Shown piece by piece: positions 6,851 to 16,075 of a DNA stretch of 64,000 nucleotides (the first letter of the stretch is position 1; the number at the start of each line of letters is the position of its first letter). The notes under the pieces were generated by a model that was not told where the DNA came from, made no database searches, and saw nothing but the letters and a program-made list of their open reading frames with translations. Source of the DNA: an uncultured Lachnospiraceae bacterium (GTDB lineage: Bacteria; Bacillota; Clostridia; Lachnospirales; Lachnospiraceae); the NCBI GenBank assembly GCA_902797025.1, contig CADBRN010000030.1, forward strand, positions 1 to 64,000. Reading direction: 5' to 3'. The translations under genes were made by a program, and so were the position numbers.

Positions 6851-8614
6851 TCACATACGGTCCGGAGCGGAAAATCCCAGCGCGTTGATCGCATCTTCAA
6901 GGACGCGCATGGTCAGATCAAGCAGCGCGATCCACGAACGCTTCTGCTCCTCATTCTCCTCCGAAAGAATCTTTGTTTCATGGTAAAAGCTGTTCAGATC
7001 ATTTGACAGCTCGTAAATGTAGGCACAGAGTCTGTGCGGGGCACGCTCTGCGAAGGCATTTTCAAAGGCCTCGTTATAACGGGAAAGCTGAAGCATCAGC
7101 GTTTTTTCACCGTCAGACGCGGGCTCCAGAATCGGACCGTTCCCGGTCCCTCCCTCTTCACGGTAGCGGCTCAGGATCGACTTGATCCGGACGATCGTAT
7201 AGAGGATGTACGGCCCGGTGTTGCCTTCAAAGGATGTAAACCGGTCGATATCAAAAATGTAATCCTTGGATGCCTGGTTTGAAAGATCGCCGTACTTGAT
7301 CGCCGCAAGGCCGACCGTCTCCGCGGTTTCTTCCGCATCCTTGTCGCGTACGCTGCGGTTCTCGACGATCTTCTTGTACATTTCCGCGTCAATGTCGTCG
7401 ATCAGGGTCTCAAGACGCATGACGCCGCCCTCTCTCGTCTTGAACGGCTTACCGTCCTTCCCGTTCATCGTGCCGAAGCCGAGGAAGGAGAGCTTCACAT
7501 CATCCGAAACGATCCCGGCCTTTCGCGCACATCGGAAGACCTGGATGAAATGCATCTCCTGCCGTTTGTCGACGACGTACAGGATCTCATCCGGACTGAA
7601 CAGCTTCATCCGTTCAACGATCGTCGCCAGATCGGTCGTCGTGTAGAGAGACGCCCCGTCTGATTTCAGAAGGATGCACGGCGGTACGGTTTTCGTATCG
7701 CTCTCGCTGGCGACATCGACGATCAGGGCTCCGTCGTCCTCGTACGCAAGTCCCTCATCCTTCATCTTCTGAATCATATCCGGGATGTAAGGCTGCGCGT
7801 CGGACTCCTTCTTCCAGAGATCAAATTCGACGTCCAGCCGCTTATAGTTTTTCTTCAGATCCGTGACAGACACTTCCATGATATGCTGCCAGAGCGCCTT
7901 ATAGCCGCGGCATCCTTCCTGGAGTTCATGGGTCGCCTGCAACGCCTTCGCCTTGTACGCCTCATCTTCCTTTGAGCGCGCACTGGCCGCCGGATAGATC
8001 TCTTCCAGCTCGCTGATCGTAAACGGAGCTTCCGCCGGATATTCTCCGGTATAATTCTCATCAAAGTACACAAGATCCGGCCGGCGTTCGTGAAGCTCGG
8101 TGATTATCAGACCCATCTGCAGGCCCCAGTCGCCGAGATGAACATCTCCGATCACTTTATGCCCGAGCCGTCTTCCCATCCGCTTGATGCTCTCTCCGAT
8201 GATCGCGGAACGGAGATGGCCGACGTGAAGCGGTTTCGCCACGTTCGGGCCGCCGTAATCAATGATGATCGTCTCCGGATTTTCCGCCATATTCAGCGAA
8301 AGTTCCCCGTCATTCCCCATATCACGCAGATACTGCGAAAGGAAGGTCCTTTTCAGCTTCAGATTGATAAATCCGGGACCCGCGACGCTCACTTCCGAGA
8401 ACACGTCACTGTCCGCAAGTGCCTCCGCAACCGCCTCCGCGATCTTACGCGGCGCCGTTCCGTACTCTTTTTTCGCAGCCATCGCGCCGTTGCACTGATA
8501 TTCAGCGAGATCCGGACGGTTTGACAGCGTTACTTTCGCGTATTTCGGATTGAATCCGGCGCTCTCAAATCCGCGTGCCGCTTCCTCCTCGATTCTTTCA
8601 ATGATTCTTTTCAT
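6851..8614 (-). CDS. argS: Arginine-tRNA ligase
   Basis: This 587-residue class I synthetase charges tRNA-Arg with arginine. The HIGH signature appears as HVGHLRS, following YGGPNVAKPL. The N-terminal additional domain is present, and the C-terminal DALR anticodon-binding domain ends in the motif LCAYIYELSNDLNSFYHE. AGGGGAAAAGAATG gives a clear start. The first codons overlap the 3' end of the CBS-domain gene by 17 nt. I found no T-box leader; expression probably depends on the promoter of the CBS gene. Confidence 0.97.
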   Translation of the reverse strand: MKRIIERIEEEAARGFESAGFNPKYAKVTLSNRPDLAEYQCNGAMAAKKEYGTAPRKIAEAVAEALADSDVFSEVSVAGPGFINLKLKRTFLSQYLRDMGNDGELSLNMAENPETIIIDYGGPNVAKPLHVGHLRSAIIGESIKRMGRRLGHKVIGDVHLGDWGLQMGLIITELHERRPDLVYFDENYTGEYPAEAPFTISELEEIYPAASARSKEDEAYKAKALQATHELQEGCRGYKALWQHIMEVSVTDLKKNYKRLDVEFDLWKKESDAQPYIPDMIQKMKDEGLAYEDDGALIVDVASESDTKTVPPCILLKSDGASLYTTTDLATIVERMKLFSPDEILYVVDKRQEMHFIQVFRCARKAGIVSDDVKLSFLGFGTMNGKDGKPFKTREGGVMRLETLIDDIDAEMYKKIVENRSVRDKDAEETAETVGLAAIKYGDLSNQASKDYIFDIDRFTSFEGNTGPYILYTIVRIKSILSRYREEGGTGNGPILEPASDGEKTLMLQLSRYNEAFENAFAERAPHRLCAYIYELSNDLNSFYHETKILSEENEEQKRSWIALLDLTMRVLEDAINALGFSAPDRM

Positions 8615-9026
8615 TCTTTTCCCCTAATGTACTGTTTCTGTAGCAGTATTCGATAATCGCTTTTCTTGGTACGATACCGATAAATACATCCTTGTCATCA
8701 ACGACCGGAACGAAATTCTGATTCATCGCGCGGGTCACAAGATCGCCGATATCCGCTCCCACGCGCACCGGCTGATACTGCCATCTGCGCCGCACCTTTG
8801 AGATCCGTTCCTTACCGACCGCGCTGATATTCTCGTGAATATCTTCCTGTAGTTTTCGGAGCAGATCGCCTTCTGTGAGCGTCCCGACGTACTTCCCGCC
8901 GCGGTCAAGCAGCGGCACCGCCGTATAACGGTAATTTTCCATCTCGTCGATCGCCTCCTGGATCGTACAGTCGTTGAACACAAATGCGGTCTCCTGCTTC
9001 GGCGTCAGAAAAAACAAAATATTCAT
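8598..9026 (-). CDS. CBS-domain pair protein
   Basis: This 142-residue protein consists essentially of two CBS motifs. The first contains IQEAIDEMENYRYTAVPLLD and YVGTLTEGDLLR; the second contains NQNFVPVVDDKDVFIGIV. Free-standing CBS pairs bind adenine nucleotides or related ligands and regulate partner proteins; here no partner is fused. ATG 9026 follows GGAAGGAG at about 11 nt. It overlaps argS, so it may be the first gene of a CBS-argS-HAD-CPBP operon. The function is not predictable beyond nucleotide sensing. Confidence 0.85.
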   Translation of the reverse strand: MNILFFLTPKQETAFVFNDCTIQEAIDEMENYRYTAVPLLDRGGKYVGTLTEGDLLRKLQEDIHENISAVGKERISKVRRRWQYQPVRVGADIGDLVTRAMNQNFVPVVDDKDVFIGIVPRKAIIEYCYRNSTLGEKNEKNH

Positions 9027-9070
9027 TATTTCATTTGCTCCTTCCAGAGATATCGGATGCCATGATCTGT

Positions 9071-9103
9071 TATAATAAAAGAAAAACACCGGAATCGTCC
9101 GGT
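9071..9103 (+). promoter_or_regulatory. Promoter -10 and 5' stem-loop of LUD gene
   Basis: TATAAT at 9071-9076 has no convincing -35. The inverted repeat ACCGGA (9088-9093) / TCCGGT (9098-9103) lies just after the expected transcription start. On the minus strand the same hairpin is followed by a T-rich run (9087-9080), so it could stop antisense transcription into the CBS-argS operon. Confidence 0.35.
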
Positions 9104-9124
9104 CCTCACAAGGGAGGTATTCTT

Positions 9125-9769
9125 ATGAATTCATCTGAGTACAGAAAGGAGCGCTATCGGCTCCTCGGAAAATCAATTCTCCGAAATTTCATCCGCCGGG
9201 GCATGGAGGCTGTCTACTGCGATACGGCAGACGAAGCGAAAAATTTCGTCCTTTCTCTTATCCCGGAAGGATCTTCCGTCGGATGGGGCGGCTCGCAGAC
9301 GATCAGCGAAACCGGCATCCTGGACGCGGTAAAAGACGGTCCTTACCGCAAAATTGACCGCGATACGGCACAGTCGCGCGAAGAGCGGTTTCAGATCATG
9401 CGCGAATGTTTCAACGCCGACTATTTCCTGATGAGCACAAATGCCTTCACAAAAGACGGCGAGCTCGTCAATATCGACGGAAACGGAAACCGCGTCGCTG
9501 CTCTTTCATTCGGTCCCCGCCACGTCATCGTCGTCGCAGGCATGAATAAACTGGCCGATACGGTTCCGGATGCGCTCCGGAAAATTCGCAGCACATCCGC
9601 CCCCGAAAACTGCATCCGGCTCGGCCTGAAGACTCCCTGTACGGTATCCGGGATCTGCGGAGACTGTCACAGTGCAGACTGCATTTGCTGTCAGGAAGTG
9701 ATCACCCGCCACTCAAAGGAGAAAGGACGGATCTGCGTCATCCTTGTCGGCGAGACGCTCGGTATGTAA
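9125..9769 (+). CDS. LUD-domain protein (LutC/YkgG superfamily)
   Basis: This 214-residue protein has the LUD (DUF162) fold signature: SVGWGGSQTISETGI near residue 60, then NADYFLMSTNAFTKDGELVNIDGNGNR and GPRHVIVVAGMNKL as separate conserved stretches. LUD proteins are found in lactate-utilisation complexes (LutB/LutC), but stand-alone clostridial copies are uncharacterised. The C terminus has seven cysteines in about 25 residues (CTVSGICGDCHSADCICCQ), suggesting a metal or Fe-S site. AGGGAGG precedes the ATG at 9125. It is monocistronic, divergent from the CBS gene, with no lutA or lutB nearby. Confidence 0.85.
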   Translation: MNSSEYRKERYRLLGKSILRNFIRRGMEAVYCDTADEAKNFVLSLIPEGSSVGWGGSQTISETGILDAVKDGPYRKIDRDTAQSREERFQIMRECFNADYFLMSTNAFTKDGELVNIDGNGNRVAALSFGPRHVIVVAGMNKLADTVPDALRKIRSTSAPENCIRLGLKTPCTVSGICGDCHSADCICCQEVITRHSKEKGRICVILVGETLGM

Positions 9770-9801
9770 ATCTTCTGCGCCGCATTCCGGGCAGGAACTC
9801 T

Positions 9802-9823
9802 CCGGGAAGACCGCAGCTCCCGG
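9802..9823. terminator. Weak convergent-gene hairpin
   Basis: CCGGGA (9802-9807) and TCCCGG (9818-9823) could form a 6-bp stem between the convergent LUD and hydrolase genes. No T run follows on either strand, so intrinsic termination is doubtful. Confidence 0.25.
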
Positions 9824-10756
9824 TCAGCGGCCGCGTTTCGCACGGGCAGCAAGCCATGTCAGAATATCCGATGTGACGGTCTGATGATCCGGTTCGACCA
9901 GAAGGTCACCCCGGTCGCCGGGATAGAGCTTCACGACGACATCTGTGATCCGGTTCTGAAGATAGGAGACATAGAGCGTCCGGAGATCCTCCCCGCCGTT
10001 TGTCATCCTGTCCTCGCGGCCTCCGATGAGCAAAATCGGCAGGCCGCCGGCGATCCGCTTCAGGTACTGATTATTCTGGGTCCAGTCGACGGCGCGCAGA
10101 AGTTCATTGTACACATTCAGCGTAAGATCCTCCTGATTGGCCGGATCCTGCTCTGCCGCCTCCGCCATCGTCTCATTTTTCGTCATCCAGGCAAATCGCG
10201 ACTCCGGCGCTCCCTTCTGTGCCTCACCGAACAGCGCGTTTTTCAGTTTTTCATCCGCACGGTTCCGGAGCTTCGACTTTCCCAACAGTCGCAGATGCCA
10301 TTTCATTGAACGCAGCTTCTTCGGAGACATCCGCAGCGTTCCCGAAAGGATCACCCCGTTCAGTTCATCACCGAAAATCGTGATGTACTGCTGAAGGAGA
10401 ACGGATCCCATTCCCTGTCCGAACATAAAATACGGCTTATCCGGATACTGCTCTTCGGTCATCAGGAAAAGATTGCGCATATCTGTGAGCAGGCACTCAT
10501 CGCCCTTCTCATCCGTAAAAAATCCGTAGCTTCCGGCGTCCGCGACCGATTTCCCGAATCCGAGCATATCCTGCCCGACCACATAGAAACCGCGGTCCGC
10601 AAGTTCTTCCGCGAAGCAGCTGTAACGCTCCGCACATGTAAACAGACCGTGACAGATCTGAACGATTCCGCAGACGGCGCCGTCGGGGATCCAGCGCACT
10701 GCGTGAAGCTGCGTCTTCTGATCCCTCGACGGATATGTGAATGTTTCCTTCTTCAT
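9824..10756 (-). CDS. Alpha/beta-hydrolase fold protein lacking catalytic Ser and His
   Basis: This 310-residue protein resembles monoacylglycerol-lipase/lysophospholipase-type hydrolases across its length: the oxyanion-type CHGLFTCAERY near residue 36, GQDMLGFGKS, the nucleophile-elbow region and a C-terminal DILTWL helix. The elbow, normally G-x-S-x-G, reads GQGMG, so Gly115 replaces the serine. The catalytic-His region, normally ARHE, reads DRGD, so Gly283 replaces His. The acid Asp249 remains. The reading frame is otherwise intact, arguing for a pseudoenzyme rather than decay. It begins 2 nt after aspS ends, so it is co-translated at the end of the apt-aspS gene run. Confidence 0.8.
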   Translation of the reverse strand: MKKETFTYPSRDQKTQLHAVRWIPDGAVCGIVQICHGLFTCAERYSCFAEELADRGFYVVGQDMLGFGKSVADAGSYGFFTDEKGDECLLTDMRNLFLMTEEQYPDKPYFMFGQGMGSVLLQQYITIFGDELNGVILSGTLRMSPKKLRSMKWHLRLLGKSKLRNRADEKLKNALFGEAQKGAPESRFAWMTKNETMAEAAEQDPANQEDLTLNVYNELLRAVDWTQNNQYLKRIAGGLPILLIGGREDRMTNGGEDLRTLYVSYLQNRITDVVVKLYPGDRGDLLVEPDHQTVTSDILTWLAARAKRGR

Positions 10757-10758
10757 TC

Positions 10759-12576
10759 TTATGATTCGCCCTGATTCTGTGCCCCTTCTGCACATTCGCT
10801 GATCTCGATGCCGAGCTCATCCAGCTGCTTCTGCGCCACCGGCGACGGCGCCTCTGTCATCAGACAGGAGGCATCCTTCACTTTCGGGAAAGCGATGACG
10901 TCGCGGATCGTATCCGCTCCCGCCATCAGCATGACGAGACGGTCCAGACCGTAAGCAAGTCCTGCGTGCGGCGGAACCCCGTATTTAAATGCCGTCAGAA
11001 GGAAGCTGAACTGCTCCCATGCCTGCTCCTTCGTAAATCCGAGCACCTCAAACATCTTCTCCTGAATATCATTCTGGTGGATTCGGACAGAACCTCCTCC
11101 GATCTCATTACCATTCAGGACAATATCATATGCCTTCGCCCGGACGCTGCCCGGGTCGGAATCGATCTGATCCCAGTCCTCTTCCATCGGCATCGTGAAC
11201 GGATGGTGCATCGCCATGTAGCGGTTTTCCTCATCCGACCACTCGAGGAGCGGAAATTCGGTGATCCAGACAAAGCAGAACTCCTTCGGATCGAGCAGTC
11301 CCATCTGCTCTGCGAACTGCAGGCGCAGAGCGCCGAGCACGTTCCATACGATCTTGTTGCGGTCCGCCGCAAAGAGAAGAAGATCTCCCGGCTGCCCGTC
11401 CAGTGCTTTCACGAGCGCGTCCATCTCCGCGTCCGTCATGAATTTTCCGAAGGAGGATTTCACCGTCCCGTCCTCATGAAGCGCGATGTACATCAATCCG
11501 CCGGCTCCGCAGCCTTTTGCGAACTCCACGAGCTTGTCGATCTTCTTTCTCGCAAGGCCGCCCTGTCCCTTCGCGTTGATTCCGCGGACGGAGCCGTCTC
11601 GCTTCTCAAGGGCCTTTTTGAACACCGCAAATTCCGAGTCGCGGACGATATCCGATACGTCATGCAGTTCCATTCCGAACCGGAGATCCGGCTTGTCCGA
11701 ACCGAAACGATCCATCGCCTCCTGCCAGGTCATACGCCGGATCGGAAGCTTCACATCGACGCCAAGCGCCTCCTTGAAAAGATACTGCAGGTATCTCTCG
11801 TTGACATCGATCACGTCGTCGACATCTACAAACGAGAGCTCCATATCGATCTGCGTGAATTCCGGCTGACGGTCCGCTCTTAAATCCTCGTCACGGAAGC
11901 AGCGGGCAATCTGAATATAGCGGTCATAGCCCGAGCACATCAGGAGCTGCTTGAACAGCTGGGGAGACTGCGGAAGCGCATAAAAACTGCCCGGATGGAC
12001 ACGGCTCGGCACAAGGTAATCGCGCGCTCCTTCCGGCGTGCTCTTGCCGAGCATCGGCGTCTCGATCTCCAGAAATCCTTCCTTATGGAAAAACTCCCGC
12101 GTCAGATACGCGATTTTGGAGCGGAGTATCAGATTTCGCTGCATATCCGGGCGGCGCAGGTCAAGGTACCGGTATTTCAGACGGACCTCGTCTCTTGTCT
12201 TGCTGTTCTCCTCCACCGGGAACGGCGGCGTTTCCGCCTCGGCGAGGATACGCAGGTAATTTGCCTGAACCTCCATCGTACCGGTCGTCAGCTTTTCATT
12301 GACCGCACCCGCCCGCTTCTGAACCGTACCTTTTACCGCGATCACATACTCGCTTCGCAGGCCCGCCGCCTTCTCCGCGCATTCCGCATCCACCACGCTG
12401 CTGTCGAAAATCAGCTGCATGATGCCGCTGCGGTCACGAAGATCGACGAACACGATACCGCCTTTGTTGCGGCTCTTCTGAACCCAGCCCATCAGTGTGA
12501 CTTCTTTTCCGATCCAATCTTCTGTAATTTCCGCGCACCGGCAGGTACGCTTCATACCCTTCATCGATTCTGCCAT
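10759..12576 (-). CDS. aspS: Aspartate-tRNA ligase
   Basis: This 605-residue bacterial-type AspRS has an N-terminal OB-fold anticodon-binding domain (VTLMGWVQKSRNKGG), class II motif 2 (IARCFRDEDLRADRQPEFTQ), an inserted GAD domain (about 300-420) and motif 3 (GLAYGLDRLVML). It esterifies tRNA-Asp. GGGAG lies 8 nt before the ATG. It follows hisS by 45 nt, as in many firmicutes. The GAD-containing form can be discriminating or non-discriminating; the sequence does not decide this. No T-box leader is seen. Confidence 0.98.
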   Translation of the reverse strand: MAESMKGMKRTCRCAEITEDWIGKEVTLMGWVQKSRNKGGIVFVDLRDRSGIMQLIFDSSVVDAECAEKAAGLRSEYVIAVKGTVQKRAGAVNEKLTTGTMEVQANYLRILAEAETPPFPVEENSKTRDEVRLKYRYLDLRRPDMQRNLILRSKIAYLTREFFHKEGFLEIETPMLGKSTPEGARDYLVPSRVHPGSFYALPQSPQLFKQLLMCSGYDRYIQIARCFRDEDLRADRQPEFTQIDMELSFVDVDDVIDVNERYLQYLFKEALGVDVKLPIRRMTWQEAMDRFGSDKPDLRFGMELHDVSDIVRDSEFAVFKKALEKRDGSVRGINAKGQGGLARKKIDKLVEFAKGCGAGGLMYIALHEDGTVKSSFGKFMTDAEMDALVKALDGQPGDLLLFAADRNKIVWNVLGALRLQFAEQMGLLDPKEFCFVWITEFPLLEWSDEENRYMAMHHPFTMPMEEDWDQIDSDPGSVRAKAYDIVLNGNEIGGGSVRIHQNDIQEKMFEVLGFTKEQAWEQFSFLLTAFKYGVPPHAGLAYGLDRLVMLMAGADTIRDVIAFPKVKDASCLMTEAPSPVAQKQLDELGIEISECAEGAQNQGES

Positions 12577-12621
12577 CTTTTATCTCCCTGGAAACTATTC
12601 CGCGAACTCTTCCATGCCGTG

Positions 12622-13869
12622 TCAGGCAAAGACTTCAACAATATCCGTATATCCTTCTTCTTCAAGCTGCTGCTTCTGGAATTTTTTATTTTTCTTCATC
12701 ACAAGTACATTGACCGCGGTACCCGACGCGCGTTCCTTCATCGCATCCGCGACCGCGCCGCGGACCTGTTCCGGAGAAAGCTTCCGGTCAAGCAGGTACG
12801 CTTTTTTCTTCGGACTCTCCGGAATCTGGAAATCACGCTCGAGAAGCAGCATGATGATCCGCTCGAATCCGATGGAAAATCCGCATGCCGGAACACTTTG
12901 ACCGATGAATTTTTCGATCATTCCGTCGTAGCGGCCGCCTCCTCCGACGGACCCGCCGTATTCATCCATCGCGATCTCAAAGATCGGCCCGGTATAGTAC
13001 GACATACCGCGCACAAGCGTCGGATCAAAAGCGATCCTGAAATCTGCGGTCTTCACCGCGTCGACGCTTTCCATGATCTGAACCAGACCATCCGCGTACT
13101 CCGGATCAAGATAGCCGGCCAGACGGTCGCGCAGAGCGAGAACACCTGCCGTGTCCGGAGTCGCGATATGAAACAGCTCCATATACTTGTCGACCGATTC
13201 CTTCGAGAATCCCTGACTCATCAGATCCTCCGCGACGCCGTCCTCTCCGATCTTGTCCATCTTATCAAGCGTGATGAACACATCGTCCCAGGATTCTTCC
13301 GGGAATCCGCAGCTTCCCGCCATCGCCTTGAGGATGCGCCGGTCATTGATCCGGATCGTGAAGCGGGAAAAATCCAGTTTTCCCAAGAGCGTCGTCGTGG
13401 CGGTAATCAGCTCGATCTCCGCAAGATTTGAACCCTCCCCCAGAATATCGATATCACACTGCATAAACTGGCGGTAGCGCCCCCTCTGCGGCCGGTCCGC
13501 CCTCCAGACATTTCCCATCTGGAGCGCCTTGAACGGGGACGGAAGATCGGCCGCATTGTTCGAGTAATATCTGCACAGCGGAACGGTCAGATCATAACGA
13601 AGTCCCCCGTCGACGAGATCCAGCTCCTCCTTTGCGTCCTGAATCCGCAGTTTTTCTCCCCGCTTCAGGATCTTGAAGATGAGTTTCTCATTCTCACCGC
13701 CCGATTTGCTGTTCAGATTCTCGATATGCTCGACGCAGGGCGTCTCGATCGAGGTAAATCCAAAAGAAGCATACGTCTTCTTGATCAGGCTGATCACGTA
13801 ATCGCGGACCTCCATCTCACGGGGAAGAATATCCTTCATTCCTGTTACCGGTTTTTTCTTCAGTGCCAT
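12622..13869 (-). CDS. hisS: Histidine-tRNA ligase
   Basis: This 415-residue class II synthetase begins with the KPVTGMKDILPREM motif and includes motif 2 (GNVWRADRPQRGRYRQFMQCD), the histidine-specific LVRGMSYYTGPIFEI stretch and motif 3 (CGFSIGFERI). The C-terminal anticodon-binding domain is short but recognisable. It charges tRNA-His. AAGGAG lies 9 nt upstream of the ATG. It sits between hemZ and aspS in one direction, with 37-45 nt gaps. The motif HisA reads MSYY where many HisRS have LDYY; this is a variant rather than a loss. Confidence 0.96.
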   Translation of the reverse strand: MALKKKPVTGMKDILPREMEVRDYVISLIKKTYASFGFTSIETPCVEHIENLNSKSGGENEKLIFKILKRGEKLRIQDAKEELDLVDGGLRYDLTVPLCRYYSNNAADLPSPFKALQMGNVWRADRPQRGRYRQFMQCDIDILGEGSNLAEIELITATTTLLGKLDFSRFTIRINDRRILKAMAGSCGFPEESWDDVFITLDKMDKIGEDGVAEDLMSQGFSKESVDKYMELFHIATPDTAGVLALRDRLAGYLDPEYADGLVQIMESVDAVKTADFRIAFDPTLVRGMSYYTGPIFEIAMDEYGGSVGGGGRYDGMIEKFIGQSVPACGFSIGFERIIMLLLERDFQIPESPKKKAYLLDRKLSPEQVRGAVADAMKERASGTAVNVLVMKKNKKFQKQQLEEEGYTDIVEVFA

Positions 13870-13906
13870 AATTTATTTCTCCTTACTGTAGATCCAGACG
13901 CTCTTA

Positions 13907-15385
13907 TCAGAAGAGCCCTGATGCCCGCGCCGCCGCGAGCTTCCGGCTGATCATCTCATCGGTCCGGTTCAGGTAATCGGTCAGACTTTTGACGTTTGCC
14001 GCCCGATCGATTCTCCCGTCTCCCCGGACGAATTTCGATGACGCCCCGCAGCCCGCCGCGAGGACGGTCTGCTTCTCTTCCATGATCAATATATTGTACA
14101 GGCACTCACGGCCCGGCCGCGAGTAGCCGACGTTTTCAAAATTTCCCGCCATGTTTTTCTGGCGGTAAAGATAATACGGATGCATCCCGAGAAGGTTCGC
14201 GCTCTCTGCCGTCCGGTTCATGATCGCATCGCTGTTTTCAAAGGAAATCGGAGCGTACACATCGCGGAACAGATTGAGCCTTGCGGCGCGCTTCAGCGCC
14301 AGCGAATGCACGGTGAATCCGTCCGGCTTCAGTTCCCGGACCGCTTCAAGCGTCCGGTTCACCTCTTCCTCACCCTCTCCCGGAAGACCGACGATGATAT
14401 CCATGTTAATATTGTCGAATCCGGCCTCCCTGGCGAGGAAAAACGCCCGAACAATGTCCCCGGCCGTATGACGCCGTCCGATCAGATCCAGTGTCCGCTG
14501 GTTCATCGTCTGCGGGTTGATCGAGATCCGCGTGACCCTGTGCTTTTTCAGCACCCGGAGCATCTCTTCCGTGATCGTGTCCGGCCTCCCCGCTTCAACC
14601 GTAAATTCACAGGTCTCCTCCATCGGAAAAGTTTCCGCGAGAAATCTCAGAAGAACATCCATCTGATCCGGGCGGATCGATGTCGGCGTTCCGCCGCCAA
14701 TGTAAACGGAGGTCAGTTTTTTTTCACCTGCCAGGCTCCGGATCGCAAGCAGTTCTTTTTTCAGAGCCGCAAGATATGGATCGACCAGATCCCGGCACTG
14801 CCCGACCGGATTCGAACCGAACGTGCAATAGAGGCAGATAGAAGGACAAAACGGAATATTGATATAGAGGCTGTATCCGTCCGCAAGCGGAATGGGCGCG
14901 AGTACTTTTTCCTCCAGCGCCGCGATGCCGCAGGCAAGCGCGGCTTTTTCCGCACTCACACAGTAAAGCTCCGTCATTTTTCCCGCCGCCTCGTCCGGAC
15001 CCGCACCGCCGGCGAGAATCTCTTCCGCAAGCTTCACCGGTCGGATACCGGACAGATCACCCCAGGGAAGCGCTGTCCCGTTTTTTTTCGCAATGCTCGT
15101 ATAAACCAGCTTTTTCAGCTGGTTTTTCTGAATTGCGGAGGGTGCGTCCACATTATATCCGATCGTTTCCCGTATCGTTCCGGGTTCTGACATGAACGCA
15201 AATGTTCCGTCCCCCGTTCGGATCGTGAAGGTAAGATCCGGCGTGCTTTCTTCGTCCGCAGCGCGGTTTTCACCGGGATGATCTCCGATCCGCATAACGA
15301 GTTCCGCTCCCGGATAAAATGCCTGGATCAGGTGGTAAATATCATAAGAAAATCTCTGTCTGTCGATGTCTATTTTGATCTTCAT
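13907..15385 (-). CDS. hemZ: HemZ-type coproporphyrinogen dehydrogenase, radical SAM
   Basis: This 492-residue protein has a HemZ-specific N-terminal region of about 170 residues. A radical-SAM core of the HemN family follows, with the [4Fe-4S] ligands Cys180, Cys184 and Cys187 (FCPSICLYC), the YIGGGTPTSI motif and EAGRPDTI. HemZ proteins are oxygen-independent coproporphyrinogen III oxidase homologues; their activity in heme synthesis is not always proven. The start codon overlaps the stop of the MBL hydrolase gene as ATGA, showing tight coupling. No other heme genes lie in the window, so a different oxidation substrate is possible. Confidence 0.9.
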   Translation of the reverse strand: MKIKIDIDRQRFSYDIYHLIQAFYPGAELVMRIGDHPGENRAADEESTPDLTFTIRTGDGTFAFMSEPGTIRETIGYNVDAPSAIQKNQLKKLVYTSIAKKNGTALPWGDLSGIRPVKLAEEILAGGAGPDEAAGKMTELYCVSAEKAALACGIAALEEKVLAPIPLADGYSLYINIPFCPSICLYCTFGSNPVGQCRDLVDPYLAALKKELLAIRSLAGEKKLTSVYIGGGTPTSIRPDQMDVLLRFLAETFPMEETCEFTVEAGRPDTITEEMLRVLKKHRVTRISINPQTMNQRTLDLIGRRHTAGDIVRAFFLAREAGFDNINMDIIVGLPGEGEEEVNRTLEAVRELKPDGFTVHSLALKRAARLNLFRDVYAPISFENSDAIMNRTAESANLLGMHPYYLYRQKNMAGNFENVGYSRPGRECLYNILIMEEKQTVLAAGCGASSKFVRGDGRIDRAANVKSLTDYLNRTDEMISRKLAAARASGLF

Positions 15386-16014
15386 CTCGGTGCGTAGGGA
15401 TTGAACTCCTTCTCGGCCCGGATCGTCGTGGCCATATTATGCCCCGGATAGACGGCAGTGTCATCCGGGAGTTCCGTAAGGATACGGCGGAGACTGGCGA
15501 TCATATCCGTCATGCTCGCGGTCGGAAAGTCCGTTCTTCCGCATGAGCCTGCGAACAATGTATCGCCCGAAAACAGAACCTTCTCATCCGGCAGATAATA
15601 ACAGCAGCCTCCGCAGGTATGTCCCGGCGTATGCATCACCCGGATCCGGAATCCCGCAAGCGTGATCTCCGCGCCGTCTGTGAGATACCGGTCCGCCGTA
15701 ACGGTCGCGGCACTCCCGGTCATTGCCGTCAGGTTTTTCCGCGGATTTTCCAGAACTTCCCTCTCATGTTTTTCCGCATATACGGGACATCCGTAATAAG
15801 CGCGGAGGGAATCCACCGCCATAATATGATCAAAATGGCCGTGCGTAAGTAAAATCGCAGCCGGCTTTCCCTCCATGGCGCTGACCTTTTCTCTGATTCT
15901 GTCCGCACAGGCGCCGGGATCGATGATGATCAGTTCCTTTGTTTCCGGATTCTGCAGAAAGTAACAGTTCGTCATGACCTCTCCGACGACCATGCTCTGA
16001 ATAATTGCGGCCAT
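15382..16014 (-). CDS. MBL-fold hydrolase, glyoxalase II-like
   Basis: This 210-residue metallo-beta-lactamase-fold enzyme has all metal motifs: THGHFDH (His-x-His-x-Asp-His), the second His in HTPGHTCGG, the bridging Asp in FSGDTLF and the last His in VYPGHN. It resembles the YqgX/GloB-type thioester hydrolases that act on S-lactoylglutathione or related thiol esters. GAGGAG precedes the ATG. It follows rel by about 60 nt and overlaps hemZ by 4 nt, an arrangement common in clostridia. The physiological substrate is unknown. Confidence 0.9.
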   Translation of the reverse strand: MAAIIQSMVVGEVMTNCYFLQNPETKELIIIDPGACADRIREKVSAMEGKPAAILLTHGHFDHIMAVDSLRAYYGCPVYAEKHEREVLENPRKNLTAMTGSAATVTADRYLTDGAEITLAGFRIRVMHTPGHTCGGCCYYLPDEKVLFSGDTLFAGSCGRTDFPTASMTDMIASLRRILTELPDDTAVYPGHNMATTIRAEKEFNPYAPR

Positions 16015-16075
16015 GATTTTCTCCTCTTATTTATACTTATAATTGCCGTTCGGAAAGCAGAAGCGGCCGCACCGG

